A DNA stretch of 64,000 nt from Breviolum minutum Mf 1.05b.01 (GCA_000507305.1 DF239822.1:62001-126000), one strand, 5' to 3'. Numbered from the stretch's first letter, positions 24,101 through 33,800 are shown. Numbers and translations: made by a program. Notes: generated by a model from the sequence alone, not told the origin.

Positions 24101-25331
24101 GATTCTAGGACATCAGACGTCCTATCTCCCATCCATTCTCCCATCCGATCCCTTTCAGCTAATTATCTGGCAACTACCTACAATGACTTGTCTCGTTCTC
24201 ACTACTGACTACTTGGAGGATCATCCCAGTTCGGAAGTAGTTTATAACCATGGTTAGTAAGTCCCCTAAGTAGGGTTAGTCCAGTTAAAAATGGCTTGTA
24301 ACCCACTTAACTAACCACTTACTAACTGGGATGATCCTCCAAGTATCACCTACTGGTAACATGTCCCAGGCATCCCAAACTGTTTTGATGGCAACCGTCT
24401 TGCGCGAACGCACTTCGATCGCCTGGAGTTGGACAATGGTCCACAATCAAGGTATAGATAACTGGTGCCCCTTGACATGCTTCAAATCAAAAATACATCT
24501 CAGAAATTAATTACGTACACATAATGTACAAATCACCAAATCCTATATGTGATATCAACCATTATAACGATTTCATATCTAGCTCTAAATATCCATGCAA
24601 ATTCAAAGTGTCTACCTTTTTGAATGTTCAAGATACGTCAACGATCTGAAAATGCCCTTTGCCCTTTTTTGCGGAACAAAACTCAGCAAAAGATGTCCAA
24701 CAAGTTGGATATTCTGATCCTCCTCCCATATAAAATAAAATGAAACAACGGCAGTATTTGAAAATCTTGAAACCACCTGGAGGTTGGTTGTGAAACTGAA
24801 AGGCCTAAAAAAGCACAGAAAGATCTTCAGATGATTGGTGGCTTGGTTTTTGATTTGCTCCCCAACTAGTTGTTATTTACAAGTCTCGATAAAATCTTAA
24901 AACATTCAACAGGTATTCATCCGAAAATCAACATGGAACTCCAAAAAATGGAGGTATGTTCCTTTTCGATTTCAAGGTTCCAGCCGTTCGTTTTCAGGGG
25001 AGTAAGCTGTTCAGCAACAAGTGGCTGGTGCGAACCAAACTGAAACCAATTTCTCATAGGGAGGATTGGCCATCCATTTGCTGACTGCTCAACACAATCA
25101 GCACCAGCCAAAAAATTAATTCTATCCGTTTTTATCTTACATCACCTGAAACCACTGACATCTTTACCTCAACATCATCTCGTTGGTGGTTGAACCAACC
25201 CATCTGAAAACATATTAATTAGTCAAATTGGATCATTTCCCCAAGTAAGGGATGAACATGAAACCACCATCCAGTCATCCCCTCACTTGACCTTGCAAAC
25301 TGTACCAAAGGAACCTCTACCCAACACACAC
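6046..25331 (-). CDS. GSK3-like CMGC protein kinase, multi-exon gene (catalytic core)
   Basis: Serine/threonine kinase reconstructed from exons in correct subdomain order on the minus strand: glycine loop (25292-25331), VAIK (24361-24422), helix C (20165-20200), beta4 (18925-18966), beta5/hinge (17998-18033), helix D (17311-17353), helix E (15741-15796), HRD loop (14478-14537), DFG (13941-13993), APE (11249-11308), subdomain IX (10548-10626), DQL block (9721-9753), LGTP block (8577-8637), W-x-K-V block (6750-6816), C-lobe (6046-6126). The DFGTAK sequence, the GIDQL..IMEILGTP run and MNPFY are typical of GSK3, as opposed to CDK or MAPK. Exon phases agree across all junctions except one small missing exon before helix C, which should carry the conserved R-E. 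Exons average about 55 nt and introns 0.3-4 kb. Donors are GT, GC (after HRD) and GA (after helix D and subdomain IX). GSK3 family kinases phosphorylate primed substrates in signalling; the role here is inferred. Confidence 0.88.
6499..6731. repeat. Palindromic family R4
   Basis: Inverted repeat with ends CTTGGATGTCCCAGGAAGTTAGGATCAA and the reverse complement. Copies near 7281-7445, 27358-27597, 27742-27965 and 47464-47593. The copy at 27742-27965 is interrupted by an R1 element, which gives their order of insertion. Confidence 0.85.
6750..6816 (-). CDS. Kinase exon: C-lobe W-x-K-V block
   Basis: Reads VFTYVPPLKWSKVLRARWSG then Q. The W-S-K-V matches W-T-K-V of GSK3. The two-base start fits the previous exon. 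The end is uncertain: a GC donor after GGT gives the right phase for the next exon, while GT two bases earlier does not. The R4 repeat begins about 20 bases into the intron. Confidence 0.72.
8577..8637 (-). CDS. Kinase exon: LGTP block
   Basis: ILGTPSNQQLSQMNPFYDSA plus one base. It aligns with VLGTPTREQIREMNPNY, diagnostic for the GSK3 branch of CMGC kinases. Acceptor TTTCGGCCGCAG, donor GTTCGTGG. Confidence 0.93.
9721..9753 (-). CDS. Kinase exon: DQL block
   Basis: Eleven codons, DGIDQLFKIME, equivalent to GVDQLVEIIK of GSK3. The acceptor is very strong (CACCTTGTTTTGGTCAG). The intron begins GTTTACC, immediately followed by an R8-type repeat. Confidence 0.9.
10548..10626 (-). CDS. Kinase exon: subdomain IX, GA donor
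   Basis: Begins NTSVDMWAAGCVLGEML and ends with PLFAGK, matching [21 protein letters not shown] of GSK3. Acceptor CGTGCTGCAG. The end AAG|GACCAG is a GA donor; only this end gives the family spacing PLFAGK-DGIDQL. Confidence 0.93.
11249..11308 (-). CDS. Kinase exon: activation loop and APE
   Basis: TLFSRGFYRAPELILSTRD, with the APE motif and the SR.(Y/F)YRAPEL signature of CMGC kinases. One residue (G) is extra relative to SRYYRAPEL. Acceptor CCCTTTTTAG, donor GTCGTGGG, phase 1 base in and 2 bases out, giving a spacing to subdomain IX equal to GSK3. Confidence 0.92.
11980..13070. other. Intron of the kinase gene, mostly unique sequence
   Basis: Part of the 2.6 kb intron between the APE and DFG exons (11309-13940). 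Contains the dispersed repeat at 12655-12785 and no defensible exon. Confidence 0.55.
12655..12785. repeat. Dispersed repeat, inverted copy at 42470-42590
   Basis: The segment TCCATTCCTATTCTTTTCGG to GGGAGGGGTCTGGGTTCTTA recurs as its reverse complement at about 42470-42590. It is itself weakly palindromic. Confidence 0.75.
13080..13192. repeat. Palindromic family R10
   Basis: Ends TGGTTCAGAAATCC / GGATTTCTGAACCATCAACAG with internal CAGTTGAGGTTGGTAGTTGAAATCCC. Copies at 26660-26782 and 55187-55302. Confidence 0.85.
13941..13993 (-). CDS. Kinase exon: DFG and activation loop start
   Basis: VCDFGTAKWVNTNEVPT plus two bases. It carries the metal-binding DFG and the GSK3-type DFG(S/T)AK. The donor GTGTAGC gives phase 2, which fits the one-base start of the APE exon. 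An earlier GTGCCA donor is also possible. Confidence 0.9.
14478..14537 (-). CDS. Kinase exon: catalytic HRD loop, GC donor
   Basis: VHRDIKPANLLVDPQSYCLK, twenty codons. It contains the catalytic aspartate (HRD) and the K and N of HRDxKxxN. Acceptor CTCATTCGCAG. The exon ends TTGAAG|GCCGAT, a GC donor; reading on into the intron would destroy the DFG join. Acceptor and donor both read AAG|G at this intron. Confidence 0.95.
15075..15175. repeat. Inverted repeat, single copy
   Basis: Arms GAATCAAGGTGACCTTTTTG and CAAAAAGGTCACTTTGAATC with a diverged centre. Confidence 0.75.
15741..15796 (-). CDS. Kinase exon: helix E
   Basis: IYMYQLLRGLGSLYREGI, a near match to LYMYQLFRSLAYIHSFGI of GSK3. Acceptor TTTCTGGCTCAG, donor GTGCGCC, ends in phase 0 directly before the HRD exon. 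Confidence 0.9.
17311..17353 (-). CDS. Kinase exon: helix D, GA donor
   Basis: DTLGRIIKHHRQQA plus one base, after acceptor TTGTCCGACAG. It aligns with ETVYRVARHYSRAK of GSK3. Ending at G|GATGCC (a GA donor) gives phase 1, which fits the next exon's two-base start. GSK3 has about eight more residues before helix E, so a short intervening exon is possible. Confidence 0.72.
17998..18033 (-). CDS. Kinase exon: beta5 and hinge
   Basis: ARTLNFVLEYIE, equivalent to YLNLVLDYVPE of GSK3, with the hinge at LEYIE. Acceptor TTGGGCCCAG, donor GTGGGTTG, phase 0/0. Confidence 0.85.
18925..18966 (-). CDS. Kinase exon: beta4
   Basis: VVSLLGAFEGTDPE, phase 0 at both ends. With the previous exon it gives the usual NPN-VVSLLGAF core (HPNIV..L in other kinases). 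Donor GTGGAAC. The frame stays open beyond the donor, so the exon could be longer, but the next exon joins cleanly here. Confidence 0.78.
20165..20200 (-). CDS. Kinase exon: helix C end
   Basis: Twelve codons, MEVLRRLSGNPN, matching the GSK3 stretch after the conserved R-E of helix C (LQIMRKLDHCN). Acceptor GACGTCAG, donor GTCGGGC, phase 0 at both ends. The R-E residues that should precede it were not found, so a very short exon is missing between 20201 and 24360. Confidence 0.75.
21184..21290 (-). CDS. Candidate exon, frame unresolved
   Basis: After AAGAATTTTCAG two frames are open: VDPAMLTPKDTSVIVNQAKY... to donor GTAGCTTC, or a frame ending at a TGA at about the same place. Codon composition supports coding, but I cannot choose the frame. 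Confidence 0.4.
21543..21579 (-). CDS. Candidate small exon
   Basis: TILSDFGGYPG with two bases on each side. Acceptor AATGGCAG and a strong donor GTGAGGTG. The phase fits the exon at 21625. Confidence 0.35.
21625..21792 (-). CDS. Candidate exon in repeat-free island
   Basis: 55 codons, EFTCLQYILSKLSGYEFSDR onwards, ending CAAG|GTAAAA. The upstream frame is open too, except for one TGA immediately before the acceptor. No family recognised. Confidence 0.5.
22060..22260 (-). CDS. Candidate exon, membrane-like, 3' end unclear
   Basis: Open frame of 67 codons. It includes FLLRYNWAFYFLLALWENVG and then an amphipathic stretch ending near a TGA. The frame appears to shift into a charged coiled-coil-like stretch (DDIHEEICHLHERIDALQFE) just beyond, which suggests either a missed intron or a frameshifted pseudogene. 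Confidence 0.4.
22343..22628 (-). CDS. Candidate exon in repeat-free island
   Basis: 95 open codons beginning VDGALVDALTKAVWTARGLT after TTATGTGCACAG, ending CGCTG|GTATTGG. It is distinctly GC-rich compared with its surroundings. It lies inside a kinase intron in a stretch without the palindromic repeats, so it probably belongs to an inserted or duplicated gene fragment. Confidence 0.5.
22763..22874. repeat. ATGT tetranucleotide microsatellite
   Basis: ATGT/AAGT/ACGT/AGGT units over about 110 bases, inside the repeat-poor island. Confidence 0.92.
22880..24200. other. Region without a supported gene
   Basis: No palindromic repeat and no spliced exon that I can defend. An 83-codon plus-strand ORF (23080-23331, beginning MPALAPLQRGKASNTPTPRS) has reasonable codon use but no splice context and opposes the gene direction. 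At 22880-22990 the minus strand shows a short open stretch beside the ATGT repeat. Confidence 0.5.
24361..24422 (-). CDS. Kinase exon: beta3 lysine (VAIK)
   Basis: Reads AIEVRSRKTVAIKTVWDAWD after a good acceptor (CCAACTCCAG). It contains the invariant ATP-anchoring lysine in VAIK. The 3' border is uncertain: donor GTTACC (end 24361) or GTAGGTGA (end 24354). The R3 palindromic repeat starts within about 10 bases of the second donor. Confidence 0.85.
25292..25331 (-). CDS. Kinase exon: glycine-rich loop
   Basis: Translates as CVLGRGSFGTVCK, a complete G-x-G-x-x-G-x-V nucleotide-binding loop. It starts one base into a codon after a CTTGAG acceptor and ends in phase 0 at AAG|GTCAAG, which joins in frame to the VAIK exon. 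An R1 repeat copy lies just downstream in the intron. Confidence 0.85.
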
Positions 25332-26362
25332 CTCAAGGCCAGCAGGTTTCAAGGGCTCGCGGGTTTCATGGGATCTGTTTTCGGGGATATTGTTTGACTC
25401 CAAACCCATGGGTGCCTAGATTCGCTTCCCTAAAACATCCAGGCGCAAACCGAAACTGAGGTGAAAGGGGTCCAAATGACATCTTCTCAGGAGGAAACAT
25501 GGAAACGGTTCCCTTAAGTCTTCGCTACCTGAAATAGACTGTCCAGGTCGTCATTTCTATTCAAGCTGTCATTTCTTTTTTAATTCGGCAGAAAGTTGGT
25601 CAGGTTTGTCGGAAATTCCCAAGGTGATCCCGCCACCCAAAAAAGTATAGAATCTGGAATTGGGGCAACCCCCAAATTGGGGAACCCCAACTGAACAAAT
25701 CAACAAAAAACGGCAAATACATGCAAATACTATCAGCAATGTGATGTTACTCCTGTCCTTTTGTTTGTGGAGATAAAACCTTGTAGACCTTCCAATGATT
25801 CAATGTGGAGACTATTGCAAAGGCCATGAAGTTCTTCAACATGCAAGCTAAAACAACTTCCAACTCTCAGAAAAATCATTCCACGATAAACTTGTACATC
25901 TCGTAAATTGAAACAGTAATTGTTTTTTTTGAAATTAGTATGGCTACAATCCTACTGTTGATGGAAGAATTCCTGCACCACCTGGGATGGTATAAAACCC
26001 TGTAAATAGTGCGATAAACTACCTAATAACCAATGCAGGATTTCTTCCATCAACAGCGGGGATTCAAGGGGTACATCTCACTTCCAAGATTACTGTTGGT
26101 TGATCCGAATGATTTTTTTTTGAGATTCGATGCCAAGAGAACACATGTGAAAGTCTCATTAAAAGATCGAAGCAATTTGGTGTTCAAATTTGCTTGTGGC
26201 TTAGTGGATGACTAGTGACAGCCAATAGAACTAAACTAATTTGACCCACACTTGGGTGGTAAGCCATTTCTACCCAGCAAATCTCTGAAAGAACCTGACT
26301 GAAATTCTACACACAGCTACTGAAGTCCATATATTTTGAGCTATGGGAATCAGAATTCTTAC

Positions 26363-26491
26363 ATCCTCCACATTTTTGCTCGTCATTTTGTTGAAATCCC
26401 AAAACTCATGGTTTTGGGAAACATTTCCTACAACATTATGGCAAAGCTCTAGACTTTTTGTGGCATTGTTGCACCAAGATATTTTCACCAA
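26363..26491 (-). CDS. Candidate exon, unknown product
   Basis: 43 open codons beginning LVKISWCNNATKSLELCHNV, between TTTTAAG and a strong GTAAGAATT donor, phase 0/0. Not required by the kinase chain; it may be an optional or false exon. Confidence 0.3.
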
Positions 26492-26901
26492 CTTAAAATC
26501 ATCCGAAAACAACAACACACACACACCATACTCCAGATGCAACGTTCGACTTCACTGGGGGTAGAGAAGCCACCTCCCAAGGATCAATCGGTGCAGAGTT
26601 ATATTTAGTTTTTAGATGGCTTGAGCCTGGCTCCTTAGATCCCTCGATACTGTTGTGATGGTTCAGAACTCCAGCGTAAAAACCAGTTGAGGCTAGTAGT
26701 TGAAATCCCCATTATTTACAAGGTTTTAGCACCATCCAACCGGTGGTTGGGAATAGGAATTCTGAAGCATCAACAGTTCATTTCGGAAAAAATGCTGGTA
26801 CCCTTGGGGCAAAATGGTACTACCCTAGCTCTAGGATTTCCGAAGCCATCAGCGATCAATTTCGCCACGGGAATCCTGGGATCCCAGGCTGTGTTTGATA
26901 C

Positions 26902-26989
26902 CGTGGCCCTGATGGTAACTCCTCTCGTGAGGAACTGCCGCTCCCAAGGCTTGAAGCCGCCTGCAGTCTACTCCGACGGACGAAACGAC
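26902..26989 (-). CDS. Candidate N-terminal exon of the kinase gene, Ser/Arg rich
   Basis: After acceptor CCTAAACCTACAG one frame reads RFVRRSRLQAASSLGSGSSS then REELPSGP, ending at GTATCAAAC in phase 2, which fits the glycine-loop exon. All three minus frames and one plus frame are open here, so the frame is a choice based on phase and on the Ser/Arg-rich linker usual before kinase domains. Confidence 0.4.
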
Positions 26990-27017
26990 CTGTAGGTTTA
27001 GGAACTCACAAGGTTTC

Positions 27018-27157
27018 TATACTTAGAGGTTCAGGATACTTAGTAACTAGTTATATGTAGGTTTATAACTCTAGCTAGGGGACATATAACCCACTTATAG
27101 GGGTTATAACCCTGGTTACTATCCACTTACTAAGTATCCTGAACCTCTAAGTACCCC
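27018..27157. repeat. Inverted repeat
   Basis: Arms ACTTAGAGGTTCAGGATACTTAGTAA and the reverse complement, with a GGTTATAACCC-type centre. Structurally similar elements lie near 3225-3365, 20900-21020 and 52166-52320. Confidence 0.75.
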
Positions 27158-28836
27158 ATAAAATCCTATCATTTTGGTAAAGGAGATGTCATTGGAAAAC
27201 CCACCCATTTTTTTTGGTGCAAGCTGTAAACCAAAGGGTCGGTATTCCATTTCCCATTTTGGAAGGATCCATGATTTTATGTATGTTATATTTACCTATA
27301 TTTGCTCGACTTTATGATAAATGTAGGTAAATTTACCGTACATGGATCCTGCGGGTACTTGGATGTGCTGTTGGAAGTTAGGATCAATGGTTAGCAAATG
27401 GGAACCCACCTTTCCTTCATTTTTAGGGGGTTACTTTACCCATATTGTGAGGGCGAAAAACAACCTTCATTTTTCATGGGTTGTCGGGGTCCAAAGGTAG
27501 TAAATGAGTTATAACCTACTTAATATCTGGGGTAGTATAGTTTGGTTATAACCCATTTACTAACCAGTAATTTATTTCTGACGGGACATCCAAGTATAGG
27601 TTTCTATATATCATAGCTGCAAAAAAATACCCCTGGAACCCAAATGACCCTTGTTTTGATTGGAAGTTGGACCTTGTTTTGGAGGCTTCAAATCCCCAAA
27701 TTACGCGGACAAACTCGCAGTTTCCAGGTCAAAACTGGTAGGCTACCTGTCCTAAAAAGTTAGGATCAATGGTAAGGATCAGTAGGGCTATAACCCATTT
27801 ATAAATGCTACTTGGTGGTTTCAGCCCATCTGAAAAATATGCTCCTCAAATTCCGTCAAATTCCCTAGGTTCGGGGTGAAAATAAAACATCTTTGAGTTG
27901 CCACCACCTAGAATAGGTGGTTACAACCCGTTGATCCTAACCAGTTGCTAACTTCCAAGGGAAATTGTCCAAGTTTTCCGGTTTTCCCAGCAGCAACATG
28001 TTGAGGGGGAAGTCTGGAAACTTCGCTTAAACCAGTTCTATTTGTATAATACCCATGACGGATGCATGGGACTGGGATATTTACCTTCATTTATCATAAA
28101 CAATCAAACAAACAAATGTCTGTATATAGGTAAATATACCATACATGGATCCTATGGGATGGGAATGCTATCTTTACCTCACATTTAGACGTGTTCCTTT
28201 TCTTATGGCAAATGTATAGGTGTATATGATTGATCCTATAGCTACTTTCAATGTCCTATTATTAAAAAAGGTTTGATGCATCCCAAGTTTTCTTACTTAA
28301 ATAGTAGTTCCCACAAAAGATACATCTGAATAAAGAACTGACAAATAATACGTTCCATTGGAAATCCTGCTTAAATAACTATAATTTTGAGGGTTTTTGG
28401 TTCACAATCCGGACATAACAATCCAGGATAGGATGTCATCCCCACAATTCCTCTCTCAGTGCTCAATCAACCAGCCTTCCTCGGCTTCGCCGCAGTTCGT
28501 GGATGTAAATTTACATCGACAAACATGTGAAAAACCGTGCCTACTTGGAGGATCATCCCAGTTAGTAAGTGGTGAGTTAAGTAGGTTACAAGCCACTTTT
28601 TAACTGGACTAAGCCTACTTAGGGGACTTGCTACCCATGGTTATAAAATACTTCCTAACTGGGATAATCCTCCAAGTAGTTGGTGGTGTTTCACCAACCC
28701 ATGTGAAAAAAATATACGCACAAGTATTTTTTTGGAGCGCATTTCCCCAAGGGGCACAAAGTTCGAAACCACCACCTAGTGCTGAGTTGGGAGCTCCCTT
28801 TTGATGAATTTTGTGATCCCTTTTCCGTCTTCTTAC

Positions 28837-28888
28837 AGAGGGAGAAATCCGAAAAAGATCCAATTTCACAAGCCGAAGCACTAGTTTT
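28837..28888 (-). CDS. Candidate exon upstream of the kinase core
   Basis: KTSASACEIGSFSDFSL plus one base, between excellent splice signals (TTGATTTTTAG and GTAAGAAG). Phase 1 out matches the two-base start of the exon at 26989. No domain recognised. Confidence 0.42.
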
Positions 28889-29665
28889 CTAAAAATCAAA
28901 AATCCAACTCTCTTCAACTTGACCTTTTAAAGACCAAACCTTTGGGTTTTTCTCGTTGGTTTGCGGTTGGTAGCATGGAGACACATCCACATGCGTTGAG
29001 AATGCCAACCCATGAAGATTGAAATATCTCAAGGGACTGAAGATGTGAACACAATTCCTGAGCCTGAGTTTACTTCAGTGCATCTAATTTTTTTCAGACA
29101 TTTTTTCAGACATTTTTTCAGACACAACAAATTTTCCAAAGATCTTCAAATTCTTTCAGAATGGTGCACATCCGAAAAAGATCCCATCCGCATCCAATCC
29201 ATGCCACAGAAAAAACCGGGCCTGCAGGTTTGGATGTAACCTCAATTGGTCGCCCAACAAGCCGCCAAGAAAAAAAAAAAAAAACATTGAAAGGTTGTAC
29301 TAGCATCATACGGTTGATGGACAAAAGTCCTGCACCACTTAGGTTGCCCGATTTTTCTTGTCTTTTTTTTATCACAGTTTTTTTGGAACTTTTCGGGCAC
29401 CCCAATTGGTGAAGAATTCTTTTTTCCATCAAATGCTTTGATGTTGTGAACCACTGCTATGAAAGTTTGGTTGGGTAAAGAAGGGATTCACGAGCGATGA
29501 TGGATTACGACTATTGTTACAGTTGAAGCACTCATTTGTAACGTACGGGTCAAATTGTTTTTTTCCTAAGTAGCGCTGCAGCATGAATATGTATATCTTT
29601 ATATCACGAAAAATAACAATGATCCCAACTAAGTTCAAGAGGGTGTTTGTTTTCAAAACGTTCAC

Positions 29666-29737
29666 TTGAAATTGGCGTCGAGGTACTTGTTCCACATCAT
29701 ATCGCGGTACATGTCAGTATTGATTGGGTATGTCCCC
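29666..29737 (-). CDS. Candidate exon, unknown product
   Basis: GTYPINTDMYRDMMWNKYLD then ANF, with good codon use. It ends AA|GTGAACG, or alternatively reads one codon on to a TGA stop. It lies between the kinase gene and the terminal exon of the 36-31 kb gene, so it belongs either to the kinase N-terminus or to a small separate gene. Confidence 0.5.
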
Positions 29738-30625
29738 CTCCCGGAAAACCAGTGATCACCAAGATTATTTCACAAGACTTTCACTTGCCACTGGCATCTT
29801 TATAGTATTGGTTTACATATACGCGAAGTCATTCCTCTACCCCTTCAGATCTCTGCCATCCATTTGACCATAGATATAGAGTCTCCCACAACCTCTCCCC
29901 CCCAAAAAAAAGGATCCTCTATTTTGAAAGACGACACATTGACACTCCCAAAGTCTATCTTATCAACACGGTTTCGGCCTTGGTTTTATCGGGTTTTGTT
30001 TTTTCAATATCCCTGCAAGGTGGGCACCAACCACCTACAAATGGAGTTATATAACTCCTATACGCAGGCTTAAATCCCCAATTACCCATTTATTTTTAGG
30101 CCATTTATCAGGTTATGTCACTCCTAACGATCGCAGGGTCCCACATTGTAACCCCGGCAACTTCAAAAAATCATCCAAGCAACTGCGGATGAAGACCAGC
30201 TCTTAACCTCTGGAAAAAAAAGGTAAAACAAAAACAGGCGCTGTTGAATTCAAGCAACCCCGAAAAAGAATAATTTGGTAAGTCAACAAAAACACTTTTT
30301 TCAGATGGTGGGGTGTATAATCACCTCCAAAATGCGAGGTATTTAGGTTCCATGAAACCATTCTCAGTTTCCGTGAGCCAGGATCCCTAGGGCCTTTTAC
30401 CACCTCTATAAGCTGGAAAAGGAAAATCATCGACTCAAAAGTGCCGGCTGGGATGGGATATGTGATCGTTGCCTGGAGGGTAAAAAAATGGAATTGGAAT
30501 CGCAACATAAAATCTTTTTTCATCAGGTGATTGATTCAGATTCATTCTTCTGATTCTTTGAGGAGAATCAAGTTCTACATGTTTGGAGGGATCCCCTCAA
30601 CTGAACCACCATTTTCCGGGTGAGG

Positions 30626-30805
30626 TTAGGTGAGGTCGCTATACTTTGCCAAAAAAATATATCCACCCAAAAACGCCAGGATTCCCGACCCCGGTGCTGT
30701 CGGTGGAGCATTGCTAACACTTGGTGTGGAGGGTGTAGGATGCAGTTGTGGCCGACTGTTCGTGCGGTTTGAACCGCTAAAGGCATCCACATCAGTGGGA
30801 GGATC
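30626..30805 (-). CDS. Terminal exon of the 36-31 kb gene
   Basis: 59 codons and TAA after acceptor CGACCAACTTAG. A low-complexity linker (S, T, P, N rich) leads into a hydrophobic GILAFLGGYIFLAKYSDLT end. Confidence 0.72.
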   Translation of the reverse strand, partial: DPPTDVDAFSGSNRTNSRPQLHPTPSTPSVSNAPPTAPGSGILAFLGGYIFLAKYSDLT

Positions 30806-33800
30806 CTAAGTTGGTCGACCGGTGGTTGGTGGAGAAGGTTTGGATGAAAAGATGAGAAACAAAAAAGGCAATGGACATATCTTAACCCCTCTGGTAAACT
30901 AACATAGGAATGGCACATATACAAACCTACTTTTAATAGATAGAGCATTGATCATCTTCAAATGGTTGTTTTTTCCATTGTCATTGTTAATTTGAGCGCG
31001 GGTAACACAAGTAGACCGCACACACAGACACCGTTTGCAGCAGAAACTCTCAGGATCTATATTGAATCTAGGCTGCTTTCCTAAAATCACTGAATTGTCG
31101 CTGTTACCTGATTATCAAACTTAAGGTACAGCACGGCAGTTCTCTGTTGAGATGGAAACCAGAAATCTATAATATATATATATATATGTACACAGTATAT
31201 GTGTATATAAACATACAAATGAAGGAACACAACCCAAACAACAAATAAAACACACATGAGGTGGATGGCTATAACAATACATGATCACTAATTTATACGT
31301 ACTTAAATCAAGCCATGACTACAACTAATGTGATGCTATGTAGTAAACATGTGATCAACAAGAATACATATACATTGTGGATATGTGTCTGCAAAAAAAA
31401 TACAACACGCATATGTGTATATTTATATATATGCAATACATATATATATATATATGTATATATATATGTATATATATATATGTTATACACACAATATAAT
31501 TACACATACTCATTATATACACAAATACTGATTGGTGCTCAACCCTCACCCTGTTGCTCATTTGCCTGTCATTTCGTGGGAAAAACATGGTCATCCAGGC
31601 TGCGAAAATGACTGCAGAAAAGCACGATCAGCACAGCCCTTCCACGTTCAGAACGAATCTGTGTCTTCTCCAAGTTTGGAACACTCAACCATCACGTTGC
31701 TTCCTGTAGATTTTTTAAAGTTGACTGGAAAAATATGGAAACATATTCCCCAAGTAAGTATTTCATAGTCAGTTGTGATGGTAGAATCCGTAAAAAACAT
31801 CCCCAACTAAATAAATCCAGAAAAAAACACACGAACAAAGCCCACACATGGATTTTAACAGGGATGGTTATTTATATAATGCTATTGATATATACCCTGT
31901 ATGACTGGGTAGTATTTCATCTCCTATATGACCTATATACCCTAGCCAGCCAGGGTGTTGATCACTGTTACCTTTCCTGAAAACTAACAGTTCACACATT
32001 AAAAAAATCCCAAAAGGAAGCCGGAGCGTCTACAAAAACCATCCAAATTTTCAAGGGCGAACTTCTGGCTGTTAGTTTCATTGAGGGGCCCGCGAAAAAA
32101 ACCTATATATACCTCAACCAATCGGGGGATCCAATTTAAAGGCCGAAAATTTCATCCCTGACACCCATGAGGCTCTGACCAAGCGCCGGCGCTTGGCCAC
32201 ATCTTGAGTTTCCATAAAGCCCATAATGCCCTGTCGTCATGACGAGGACGGGTAACAATCGGGTGAACCAACACGAATAACCCTAGACCTATGTGCAGCT
32301 AAGTTCACAGAAACATCATGGGCTGAACAATTTGAAGGAGGAAAACATTGTGGGATCTTGGGGGTAAGTCTTGGTGGATGATGAATGATTTGAATGCCTT
32401 GGTAATGGACCAGAATAGGATTTTTTTGAGAATTACAGGCCTTGATACTTTACTCTTATAGAGAAGAAGATCCAAGGCTATCTTCTTGTGCTTTGGAGAC
32501 AACTTTCCTTCCGGCCTTTCCCAAAAATGGGTCATTTTGTTTCATCACTGTGGTTTCCACACCCCAAAAGTTTGGTATCAAGATTTCACCTTATGGCAAC
32601 TTACAAAAAACACCTGGGTCAACTACAACTACCCTGCGATTTGGAAGATTCTGGTGGCTCTTTAGTTCCCCAATTAGTAGGGAAATTGATCGCCCCTAGC
32701 TCCTTTGCTCCCTAGCAAATCACAGCCTAGACAATGAAATCTACTGTATTTAGGAGCTTGCATCAAGCTTCATTCGTTAAAGGTACTGGTATCTTCAAAT
32801 GTCAGGTTCGGTTCGAACCCCATCCGAAGCGCCGAGCCTATGAGTTTTTCCAATCGTTCCTTTTCTGGAACGATTCCAAACTAAGAACTAAGTCATGAAC
32901 AAAAACTAAGGTTGGATCAAACAAAACTCAACAACCATGCTTGATGGAATAATCTTGGATGGTGTGATATTTCATGGCTTTCAAGTCAATCAAAATCCAC
33001 AGAGAGGAACACTCCCTGGAAACACAAAAAAAACGACGGATCTCTGCTGTGATTACAGATCTGTGGCTTCCAGTTCAATCCCGCACAAAAAAACTACGGC
33101 CAGTTATGTTTAGGGATGTTCAAAATGGTTGAAATGATGAACCCGACTGGGGGTTTTGAGGGGTGTTATATCAATTTATGCCCTGCCAAAACACTGTTTC
33201 GCAGTGGAAAGTGAAGGTTAAGTTCGGGTTCCCTTCGTAAAAAGGGAATCAATTTGTGTTTTTATCCACTGTTACAGGGTTTACGGTTTTGCTCATGCCC
33301 TAAAAAATTACATACAATTAAGATCAATTAAGTCCTGCATGACTTGGATTTGGATGTTCCATGCTTGGAAAAAGTTCCAGAAATATTCTCCCAAATGGTA
33401 GTTTGATGGTGATAAATCCCATGGTAGAATCCGCAAAAAAATCACCAATATTATCTTTGCTAAACTGGCTTGACCCAGGCTGAAACCGAGAGGCTCAAAA
33501 AGTTGGATCCAGCGGAATCCGCAGCATTAGCCGGAATCCCGAACAAAAAGCACCACCACCATATTCCCCCAAAAACAAACACCCTATACACCCCAATCTA
33601 AAATGACCAAACCAACTGTTTTTTTGTTTTTTCTTTGGGAAACCACCTTAATGTTCTTTTTTAAATAATTTGTTAAGTTTCGATGTGATTTCGATGGTAG
33701 TACAGTTCACTTTTAGTCACTAAAAGCTAGTTGGTGGTTTCAACCCATCTGAAAAATATTAGTCAAAATGGATCATTTCCCCAAGGCAAGGTGAACATGA

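Noticed and set aside
25380..25450. LGTHGFGV, an apparent kinase glycine loop on the minus strand
   Set aside because: A true loop (LGRGSFGTVCK) with correct spacing and phase lies 100 bases downstream at 25292-25331.
26800..26995. Plus-strand frame LGFPKPSAINFATGILGSQA...
   Set aside because: Protein-like, but adjacent to an R10 repeat with no plus-strand splice context. The minus strand has a strong acceptor and a phase-compatible frame.
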